Part shown: positions 7,433-15,320 of the stretch, piece after piece | Numbering within the stretch: position 1 is the first letter of the stretch | How the letters are laid out: each line of letters begins with the position of its first letter | Assembly: GCA_001970855.1 (NCBI GenBank) | Contig: LSSN01001562.1 | Location: 1 to 15,320 of the forward strand | Reading direction: 5' to 3' | DNA length: 15,320 bases | Source: Smittium culicis | Taxonomy: Eukaryota > Kickxellomycota > Harpellomycetes > Harpellales > Legeriomycetaceae | Notes under the pieces: generated by a model | The model's database searches: none | Told to the model about the DNA's origin: nothing | Seen by the model: the letters and a program-made list of their open reading frames with translations, nothing else | Made by a program: the position numbers and the translations under genes

Positions 7433-10400
7433 ATGTCAAGCCCTTTGGACGCCGAATTAAACTTTCTAGTTTCTTCATTCCTGGGTCCGCAAAATCCTAA
7501 TTTTCCTATACAAGAAGAATATAAAAGAGAAAGTTTGGTTTCTCTTTGTAAAAATATACTTTCTAGGTACACTACATAATTTTCAGTTCTAATTCACACA
7601 TCTCTTTATTAAAAATTTAAAATAATACTAACCGCTAATTCATTTAGTAATTATGGAAATAATGCAAAGCCTGAATCACACCTAATCGAGTTGATCCAAA
7701 AGAAATGTATAATTTTTATAAAATATTTTTAATTTAAAGTTTCTTATTTGTTTTTTTATACAGTATTTTCGATAGACAGAACAGCAAGAAAATCTCTAGA
7801 ATTCAAATCAATAATCGAAAAGATTAAAACTTGTGTAATTTATTCACTACTTACCTAATTTCTTTTTTTTTATATATTGGATTAATTAACAATTACTTTG
7901 TTTTATAGAACAAAAATTACGACTTTTCTGGAATTTTACAAATTTTTTCTGATTTATCACAAGACAGAGCTAATGTCAATAAAACTAAAAACTTTGGCAA
8001 CTCAATATTCCAAAAAAGCTTTTTCGAAGAGCCTTCTAGAAATCCCCAAAACTTTCATAAAAATTTCATACCTGGATCTCAAGAAAGAATTAACAATGAT
8101 AGTTTAATGTCCCAGAATATCGATAATCTTCAATATTTAAATCCTGAAAATCATGATAACTCTTCCATAAATAAGGAATCCTCGGTATTATTGTCTCAGT
8201 TAGCGCGTAAGAATTCTCTAATTTTCTATATTTTAATATATAATTTAAATTGATGCAAGTTTTATAAATCATCAACACCGATATATAATTGTTTTTAACT
8301 TTATAAATAATATTTATATAGCTAAAATTGATGAAATATCGGAGGATAGTTTAATTCGTGATATTTTGTTTGTAACTCGTGGGGTTGATGGTCGATACAT
8401 TTTTTGGGACAATAATAACCAGAGCTACTCCATAGACCCGTCTATCACTCTTAGTAGCCCAACTATGTTTTTACTTGATCGACTACTAGAACTAGGCGAA
8501 CTAAATCATAGAGTCTCAAATTATATCGACTCCCCACAATCTTCTCAAAGCTTAGTTCGCCAGGTAATTCTTTTCTTTATTCGCTCTACAATTTTATCGT
8601 TTATACCAAATTAATTTATATTTTCCCTTCAACTCCAAAGGCTTTCTCAACTCACGACTCTTATTTTTTTTTATATTTATAATAAAAACATAGGGCTTCA
8701 GATTAGCTTTATCTTATGAACTCGAAGATCTATTTTCTTTCATTTCTGAACTAGAGCATAAACATGCTGAGGCTTTGGCTTCCTCTGAAACAGCTAGAAT
8801 TAAGAATAAGCTATTTTTAAGAAAGTTATACTATGAATTTCAGCCCCAAATACAAAAACTTCGTGTTTTGGCTTCTATCATCGATTCGCTCTATATAAAC
8901 ACAAACGAGCAAGAAATAACCAGTAAGCTCTTTATTTTTTTGCAATTTGTATAAGAATTTAACCATCGTCTATTTACTCGTTATTTCAGCCCTATGTATA
9001 ATCATACATTATTTGAAAAATAGCTAGCTCAGGCGGGGAAATGCTTTCCAAAATACACTCTTTTACATGTGATGGAGCTCCTATTGTTAAAAAAATTGCC
9101 AATAAAATGCTTAAAGCTTCAGCATCTTCATTCAATAATATTTTGCTAAGATGGATTACTGAAGGGGAGCTTGAAGACCCTTATAAAGAATTTTTTGTAG
9201 AATTTGATGAAGATTCTAGCTCTGAAAACTCACTATGGGTTGGGAGATATAGTATTGACGTTTCTAAGATCCCTGTATATATTTCTAGCGACTTGACTAG
9301 AAAAATCTTTCTTATAGGGAAATCATTAAGCTTTTTACGCACTGCTTGCGGGGATGAGGAATGGATTTCTATTCAAAAAACGCAACAATTCCAAAATCAG
9401 TCGTACAACCTAGGTTCAAATAATATATCAAAAAATTCTTACACAAGCGTAACTTCTCTGTTCGATATAAGCGATCCCAATTCATTAAAAACTCATATTG
9501 ACTCAATTTATCAACAAGTGAATGCTAGATTAATGAAAGTGATGATAGGAAAATATGATTTAATGAACCATGTTGCAGCAATGAAAAAGTACCTACTTCT
9601 TGAACAAGGTGATTTTGTTCAGTTCCTAGTTGAAAGCCTTGGAAACCAACTCGATAAGCCCTCTAACAGATTACTTCACCATAACATTATGACAGCTGTT
9701 GAAAGTGCTGTTCGTAACTCGAATGCGCAATATGATAGCGCTGAATACACCGAGAGAATTTCCGTTCGATTGAATGCAGTATGTGTCTTTTTATTTATTT
9801 ACTACTCAAAACTAATATTATTTCTATATGATTATAATTTACATTATTCATCTTTTCCTTTTAATAAGTGTTTTCATTCCTAAACATTTAAATTTTTAAC
9901 AATACCTGTTATAATTCACTAAATTATTAATATTTTGAATTATGTTACTGATCCTAGATACCACAAGGCGAAAATTCGGGATGGTCTGCATTCCCAATTA
10001 CTTACCATATAGAATCGCCAATTACATATGTAATATCGGAATCTACTATGCTTAAATATAACGAATTAACAACGTTTCTACTAAGACTTAAACGTATTGA
10101 GATTCACCTACATCAACTATGGCAGAAACAGTTGGTGCTAAAGATTAACAAACTATCTAGGAAGAAAAAATCAAGTACAAAGAAAAACAGAGATAGTTTT
10201 AATTCTACTTTTAATGAACTAAAATTGACGCTTGATGACTATGGGTTAGATGAAACAGGGTTACATCATTTACTTCAAAAAATGCGAATTTGCTGCGGTG
10301 AAATGATGCACTTTATACATCAACTAGAAAGGTATATTTACCTGAATGCAATTGAGGGCGCTTATAGCAAATTTTTGAAATCAATATATGGAAATGACAT

Positions 10401-11244
10401 GCATTTTGCAGACAATACTTCATTGCTAGTTTCTTCTTGTGGTGCTGGATTCGACAGAGAATCTTATAATGACGAAAACGATGGTGTAAATAGCAGTAAT
10501 CAATCTAAAAGCGACGCTATTCAGAATAATATATTTTCTGACCAAAACGAGGGAAATTCTATCGCGGGTGACATTTCAAAGCACAATGAGATAAATATTA
10601 ATGAACTAAAAGATCCTAAACAAAATAATAGAAATCCGGAGAGTAAAGATTTCTTGGCAAAAAGTAAATTTAATAATCTTAAAAGTGAGCTTGATTTAGA
10701 CCAGTGGATAGTAGCGCATGATAATTACATATCCGAGGTTCGACGCCTTGTTATGGGAAAGAAACGAAACTATATTAACATTGTTGAGCATATACTAAAT
10801 ACCATAAACCTATTTTGTATATCGAGCGACTACTTGTTTAATGACTTAACAGGAGTAGGAAATTCGAATATACTTTTTAAGAAAAGGAATAAAGATAGAA
10901 ATAGTGCTAACACTGAAAAATCTAAAGTAAAGGAGAGTTTAGGAAATTTCTTGGAGAAACTTGATTCTAAATCTAATTACACAGAGTCACATGGGTCTAC
11001 ACAAGCAGAATCAGAAGGTATTAAAGGCTTGAATTCTGGAGCTGCTAACAATGAAGCTGCTGATAATAGTGACGTTTCTCCTGTTATTGAACAGGTAGAA
11101 ACGACTATGAAAACCTTCAAGCATGATATCCGTAATATGCTTAAACTGTTTGCAGAAGGTTCAGACTCAACATTTTTGAAAGGGCTGGCCGTTAGCTTTG
11201 ATTTAAATCAGTATTATACTGTTGGGCTAGGAAAAAGTGGATAA
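7433..11244 (+). CDS. SPC98: Gamma-tubulin complex component 3 (GCP3/Spc98/Alp6), eight exons, complete
   Basis: Core subunit of the gamma-tubulin complex, which with GCP2 binds gamma-tubulin and nucleates microtubules at the spindle pole body. Exons: 7433-7566, 7648-7706, 7764-7834, 7909-8206, 8322-8563, 8694-8922, 9024-9778, 9958-11244. Phases agree at every junction, giving 3075 nt and 1024 aa. A stop at 7409-7411 in frame upstream supports the ATG at 7433. GRIP1-type landmarks include LIRDILFVTRGVDGRYI (exon 5), GGEMLSKIH, WITEGELEDPYKEFFVE (about 388-404), RKIFLIGKSLSFLR (437-450) and MKKYLLLEQGDF (531-542). GRIP2 follows in exon 8 and ends FDLNQYY. The order and spacing match animal and yeast GCP3 rather than GCP2. 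The protein is longer than human GCP3 (907 aa) and S. pombe Alp6 (832 aa) because of disordered, Asn/Ser/Lys-rich insertions at about residues 742-838 and 894-971. Exons 1-4 are less conserved, so their borders are less sure. Confidence 0.94.
7567..7647 (+). other. Intron 1 of the GCP3 gene
   Basis: It starts GTACAC and ends TTTAG, with a perfect TACTAAC branch point at 7626-7632, 16 nt from the acceptor. The junction completes a Ser codon (phase 2). The donor is atypical, but the branch point and the open frame on both sides support it. Confidence 0.75.
7707..7763 (+). other. Intron 2 of the GCP3 gene
   Basis: 57 nt, starting GTATAA and ending ATACAG after a T-rich tract. The in-frame stop within it and the phase match (1 nt carried over, forming a Leu codon) fix the borders. 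Confidence 0.8.
7835..7908 (+). other. Intron 3 of the GCP3 gene
   Basis: 74 nt, starting GTAATT and ending TTATAG, with ATTAAC at about 7885-7890 as a likely branch site. A rival donor GTGTAA two bases earlier (7833) would break the frame; using 7835 keeps phase 0 on both sides. Confidence 0.75.
8207..8321 (+). other. Intron 4 of the GCP3 gene
   Basis: 115 nt, starting GTAAGA and ending TATATAG, with TTTTAAC at about 8293-8299 as a likely branch site. The junction splits a Pro codon and joins the weakly conserved N-terminus to the conserved exon that carries the LIRDILFV motif. Confidence 0.85.
8564..8693 (+). other. Intron 5 of the GCP3 gene
   Basis: 130 nt, starting GTAATT and ending ACATAG. 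It joins SLVRQ to GFRLALSYELEDL in phase 0, which corresponds to an unbroken stretch of other GCP3 proteins (short-loop region before the long helix). Confidence 0.9.
8923..9023 (+). other. Intron 6 of the GCP3 gene
   Basis: 101 nt, starting GTAAGC and ending AAATAG. An earlier acceptor, TTTCAG at 8984-8989, leads into a stop, so 9023 is chosen. It restores SSGGEMLSKIH in frame, matching the GGEL-type motif of the family. Confidence 0.85.
9779..9957 (+). other. Intron 7 of the GCP3 gene
   Basis: 179 nt, starting GTATGT and ending CCTAG, phase 0. It joins RISVRLNA to IPQGENSGWSAFPITYHI, which reproduces the SPGDTGWDVF-like junction of GCP3 relatives. Reading through would add a hydrophobic tail and a stop at about 9881. 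Confidence 0.9.
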
Positions 11245-12879
11245 TGTAGTTTAAGTTTTTTTTATTTAGTTGTTTTTCTTGGTAATGTTTATTTTTACAT
11301 GATTTATCATAGTTAAGCATTTTTATTCTAGCTTTTTATCTGTGTGTAATACAATTAAAATCTACATACAATCGCATAAACGCTTAACTGAGTAAAGTAA
11401 AAAAGAATTGTGACTAATATCTCTTATATAATCTATTTACACCGATTCAAGAGTTTTGATAATCTCTGACTTTCTCGTTCATATATACAGATATTACAAT
11501 TTTACACATTCCAATTTGGTTCTATCTGAATAAGCGTTAAATTAATATTTTATAATTTTATGAATTAATTTTAACTTTGGTTTGAATTTTATGTAAATAG
11601 TTGATATGGTGCTTAATGCTTACTATAGGTATTTTTAACAATTATTTACAAGAAAATTTTTTTTGCTTTTATCAAGATTTAAATAACATAATGCGACCTT
11701 TGAAGCAGTTTGATACTGGTTAAAATGAAAAGGTAGGTTTGTACTGTTATTTCTTGTATAAAACTGATAAAAATTAAACGTTTGTTTGTTTATCTTGAAT
11801 ATACATGTTTTAGCTACTAATTGAAATTAATTTAAAAATAACTATTATAATTATTGAGGTGATAGCTAACGGTTATTAGCTTAGCTTATATAGCATTAAT
11901 TTAATACAAGCTAACAAGGCCTTGTAAAACGATAAGCGGGAATCTAATCGGATTTGACTAATATATAATAAATTTGTAAAAGTTCCTGTAAAGATTATAA
12001 AATATTATTTTGGGATTTGGAATTGTTGGCCAGAAAATATATATTTTATTGAGAGTAAACATCAAATAGCCAGTAGTAAACTATCCAATACTTAAATGAA
12101 AAAAGAGAAAATTGCAAAGGAATGCAGCTGTTTATAAAACTCAAATTAAGCGAATAAAAATATTAGTTAACTAATATCTACCAACTATTATACTCTTAAT
12201 ATTTTGATTTGAGGGGTTTAGAAATGCTATAACGAATCAGACCGAATAAATCTCAGCTATTGGTGGGGCTTATTATTTTACTTTAACCCATCCAGCAAAT
12301 CATATTGATTCTCAATTTTTTTATTGTAAACACAACATCAAATAATAATGCGATTCTGAGGCTTATGTCGACAATTGGCAGAAACGGTGTAAAAAAATGG
12401 TTCTTTTCGTGACAGTAATACTACGATTTATCAAAAAAGCTAATAAATCAAAAAATATTAACTGTGTATAAAAGATTATTTGTAGAAAATCGAATAGTAA
12501 AACACGAAATTTATATGCACAAAGAAACTTAGCGAAGAATGCAAAATAAAGACACATTTCTTCGCTTCACTATTTATCAACCAAGTCAACAAGCAAGAAT
12601 ATTTATAGAGCTAAGACTCAAAAACTATATTTACCAACTTCCTTCTTGGTAAAACCCCGTTGTAATATCACAGATTACACTTTACTATTATTTTATCGAG
12701 CAAGTATTTATTCTAGAAAGTTTTTTATACTTAAAGTTTATATACTTTATTTAATTAAATACATTTTATCCTCAACATTTGGCTATCATTATCCAGATAG
12801 TATTCAAATCTAATACCCAATTCGGCTAACGCTCATATCTATATTAGGTTAAGCTTCTATATATATACAACTGAAAATA
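11245..12879. other. 1.6-kb AT-rich intergenic region between the GCP3 and CDT1 genes
   Basis: I see no gene on either strand. It should contain the GCP3 3' UTR and polyadenylation region and the CDT1 promoter. A 64-codon minus-strand frame (12363-12557) is Phe/Leu-rich because of the base composition and is not supported. Faint echoes of the dispersed repeat (ATAAGCGGGAATC near 11932; CAAATAGCCAGTAGTAAAC near 12064) are too weak to call. Confidence 0.6.
12531..12566. repeat. Short inverted repeat
   Basis: AGCGAAGAA at 12531-12539 is the exact reverse complement of TTCTTCGCT at 12558-12566, with an 18-nt spacer. It could form a 9-bp stem in RNA or mark a degenerate element end. No function is indicated. 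Confidence 0.6.
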
Positions 12880-15320
12880 ATGCCTTCGTACAAAAACAAC
12901 AATAGCGGCTCACCTGCAGTCACTCTCAAGAGCTTCCTTAAAGTCAGTAAAAGTAGCACCCCATCAAAGCTCCCTCTTCATGTAAGCCATATATAAACTA
13001 TTAATTAATATTCTACAAACTTTATCGTATGTATATATCCAAATCCATAACTAGGAATATTAATACCTATTAGTACTAATGACAAATATAATTTCGAAAT
13101 CTTTTTTTTTTCACACTTAGCTTCCTATTTCTTTATATATTACATCCAATATTCTTTAACTTTATTAATTAAATCTGTTTTATGATCTAATACCAAATTA
13201 TATTAAAAATTAGAGCTCTAAGGATGGAATTAAAAGAAAAAGGGCTGTTGATGAGCTTAATACATTCAATTCTAACTGCACTGAGCTTAAAAACCATTCA
13301 CCTGTGCCAGCTCCTGAAAAAATGAGCCCTCCATTAAAACGACGATTAAGAGGGTCAGCTTTATCAGCTTCTCTAAATAATTCTAGTTTTTTACCTGCAG
13401 AAAAATCAATATCAAGATCAATTACATCATCAAATACTGAAAAATTATCGACTCCAAAAAGCTTAGGCAGTGATAGCGTCTTAACCAGCCTGCAGGTAAA
13501 AAAGCGATATTATTATTATTAAATTTTTATTTAAAATAAGCCCATAATTAACTGATTAATTTAAATTATCTATAAATTTAATAATATTTTGAATATGTTT
13601 ATTTTATTCATTAGTTTGCTGAAAAATTTAGCAAAACTTCTCAATTAACCCCAAAATCCACTAAAAAAGCCAAAACCAGCACTCCAAAGTCGCAATCGAA
13701 AACTGTTATGAACAAACCATTCTTCAAAAATTTCACTGAAAATTCAAACACTAAAACTGCTGTTGCTGAAAATTTTTTGCCTAATAACAGCCAAAATGAA
13801 ATTAGTAGCAATAGCCTCTTGAGTTTAGCTAACGAAGAACCTATATCTTTAAATTCTGGCAATCTTGTTCTTGAAAAAAATGAGTTTGATTTATTAGAAA
13901 GTAAAATTTCTGCGTCTGAAAAAAAAATTGGGTCTCGTGTAAAGGACCTTTTACAAAGAATCAAGAAAAACTTGAATAAAGAAACAGATGACCCTCATAC
14001 TGCTCAGCCATCTACTAATCAAGTAACAGTCGTTTCTTTACCTACTCAAACTGCCAATAATAGCCTGCTTGATTCTAAAAAGCAGTCAAGCCATACTCCT
14101 ACTGTTTTAGCTTTGGACACCAATGAATCTTTGGAAGCTAAAAAGTTGGAAACTGCCAAGATTAACGATCAAATCACTCAAAACAGAATTAATAATATTA
14201 TTAAAGATATCAACTTGTCGATTGGCCAACAATCTGACAAATCTGCTATCGAGAATCTTTCAAGCTTTGATAATGTTGGTGCAAGTACCTTAAACTTGTC
14301 AGCTCCACCACCTAAATTCAACCCAGTTCGCGTCTGGGCAAATCCTCTATCGGATATAAAAGCATCAACTAGTACTTCTTCTCATACCAACACACGTAAC
14401 AGCAACAACCTCTCTCACTCCTCTGATACTACCCCATTAGGTAGTAACAACAATCCAAATGCACAAAATTTATCCGAAATTAGATATGAATTATCTACTC
14501 CAATTCAAAAAAATAAACTTATTTTACCATCGAATCTTGAGACTTTAGACTTGACATTTCAAGCTCTCGAGCATTCGCTTGCATTTGCTTATGCTCAGAA
14601 CAGTATGTTCTCCATATACCACAGAATTAAAAAGTCGGTTGAGAATTCTTCCGGGCAGTAAGTATCTTCATCACCGCTTTTTTTAAACATTACTATTAAT
14701 TTAAATGATATTATTTCTCTATTTAATGTTTTCGCTTTTTTTCTTTTATATAGTTTGTTTGGTCTAAAACAGCTTGGAGAAATTCTTTACTTTTTGCCTC
14801 ATGGTTACTTGATTGACCTTTCAAAAGCCAAAATAGGAGAAAAAGTAATTAATTCAATTAGTATTGGATTGTCTAATAGTTTCCTAGAAAATCTCAATCA
14901 AGAAACTGGAAAGAATTTACCGCAAGCTAATAATACTGCCAGCATGATAGACCCACGCAATATGGAAAGAAGGAGAAATGCTTTCAGATCAAATATGGTT
15001 AATTATGCTGCTGAGGTTTACAAAAATTTTGGAATCCCTCTTAAATTTGAAACTTTTGATTTATCTGAAAGCTTAGCTCAAAATAAACTTCAAAAGAGCT
15101 TAGACCTTGTTTTTCCCGAAATTGAAATTAATAATGCGGCAGTACTTTCTTTACTGAAATCACAACCGGCACCGACCTCGAGTATACCATCACTATCACT
15201 TAATGTTAGTACTCCTTCATCAACATCCGATCCGTCTACTGAAATACCAGCGCAAGTCATCGCGAACTCTGCCAGCTCTAGCGAGCAAAAAAAACCAGCT
15301 GTGAAAAAAGAAAAGCCTAT
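12880..15320 (+). CDS. CDT1: DNA replication licensing factor Cdt1, exons 1-4, 3' end outside the window
   Basis: Cdt1 brings the MCM2-7 helicase to origins bound by ORC and Cdc6 in G1. Exons: 12880-12981, 13214-13495, 13615-14657, and 14754 to the window end. The phases agree and about 664 codons are visible. The identifying part is the CDT1 winged-helix domain from about residue 430: LILPSNLETLDLTFQALEHS, then YHRIKKSVENSSG, and after the third intron LGEILYFLP, the usual helix in which the family reads LxQIxxLxPE. The first 430 residues are disordered. They contain KRKR (41-44, likely nuclear localisation), an RRL cyclin-binding type motif (77-79) after SPPLK, three TPKS sites and a degenerate PIP-box-like segment at 13-20. 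Residues after about 600 turn Ser/Thr/Pro/Lys-rich, probably the linker before the C-terminal MCM-binding domain, which is not in the window. The start ATG opens a frame with no competing upstream exon that I could find. Confidence 0.85.
12982..13213 (+). other. Intron 1 of the CDT1 gene
   Basis: 232 nt, starting GTAAGC and ending AAATTAG, phase 0. It joins LPLH to SSKDGIKRKR. TACTAAT near 13074-13080 is the best branch-like match but is far from the acceptor; CTAATACC near 13187 is closer. An acceptor two bases later would shift the frame. Confidence 0.75.
13496..13614 (+). other. Intron 2 of the CDT1 gene
   Basis: 119 nt, starting GTAAAA and ending CATTAG, phase 0. It joins VLTSLQ to FAEKFSKTSQ. 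A TAA stop soon after the donor rules out read-through. Confidence 0.8.
14658..14753 (+). other. Intron 3 of the CDT1 gene
   Basis: 96 nt, starting with the consensus GTAAGT and ending TATATAG after a pyrimidine-rich tract. It carries two bases over to form a His codon. It sits inside the CDT1 domain, and splicing restores the KKSVENSSG to LFGLKQLGEILYFLP continuity expected of the family. Confidence 0.9.

Noticed and set aside
7898..8107. 69-codon plus-strand frame starting in intron 3 of the GCP3 gene
   Set aside because: It is out of frame with the exon 4 reading that joins smoothly to the conserved exons.
8090..8278. 62-codon minus-strand frame
   Set aside because: Shadow of exon 4 and intron 4 of the GCP3 gene on the other strand.
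12363..12557. 64-codon minus-strand frame, very rich in Phe and Leu, looking like a membrane protein
   Set aside because: A and T-rich DNA encodes Phe, Leu and Ile by default. No upstream signal or family resemblance.
12858..12868. TATATATA just upstream of the CDT1 start codon as a TATA box
   Set aside because: Only about 15-20 nt before the ATG, too close for a normal TATA-to-start distance, and such tracts are common here.
13641..13964. 107-codon minus-strand frame
   Set aside because: Antisense shadow of CDT1 exon 3, which has the coding evidence.
7433..15320. GCP3 and CDT1 as a functional cell-cycle gene cluster
   Set aside because: Both act in the cell cycle and share a strand, but a 1.6-kb spacer separates them and they have unrelated machinery; neighbourhood alone is not evidence.

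Overview
The window looks like nuclear DNA of a fungus with a very AT-rich genome. The evidence is a fungal-type ATP sulfurylase, two genes split by short GT-AG introns (57-232 nt, one with a perfect TACTAAC branch point), long A/T-dominated intergenic DNA and a LINE-type retrotransposon remnant ending in poly(A). I cannot place it to genus; an early-diverging lineage such as Kickxellomycotina/Harpellales is a guess from composition and the LINE fragment. Because of the introns, single-frame ORFs show only pieces of two of the three genes. I rebuilt the gene models by following splice sites and codon phase by eye.

Layout. (1) 1-742, minus strand: a decayed, internally deleted LINE. It holds the C-terminal end of an AP-endonuclease-like (EEP) domain, then about 240 bp of mostly non-coding DNA with a possible 3' hairpin, and then poly(A) at the window edge. 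It is visibly less AT-rich than its surroundings. (2) 932-2161, minus strand: an intact single-exon ATP sulfurylase (MET3). It stops right after the catalytic region and lacks the C-terminal APS-kinase-like domain usual in fungi. (3) 2162-7432: about 5.3 kb with no gene I can support. It contains at least three diverged copies of one dispersed repeat (starting near 3048, 4500 and 6742), shorter repeat pairs, a C11 run and a poly(A)/TA microsatellite. (4) 7433-11244, plus strand: an eight-exon gene for gamma-tubulin complex component 3 (GCP3/Spc98/Alp6), predicted 1024 aa, complete. (5) 11245-12879: AT-rich intergenic DNA with one short inverted repeat. (6) 12880 to the window end, plus strand: the 5' four exons (about 664 codons) of a gene for the replication licensing factor Cdt1. 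It has a long disordered N-terminus rich in candidate CDK sites and a CDT1 winged-helix domain; the 3' end lies outside the window.

The three genes are not a functional cluster. ATP sulfurylase makes APS for sulfate assimilation, GCP3 is a core subunit of the microtubule-nucleating gamma-tubulin complex, and Cdt1 loads MCM helicase at origins. I found no undescribed system. The points most worth following are the missing regulatory domain of the ATP sulfurylase, the unnamed dispersed repeat family, the internally deleted LINE, and the candidate regulatory motifs in the Cdt1 N-terminus.
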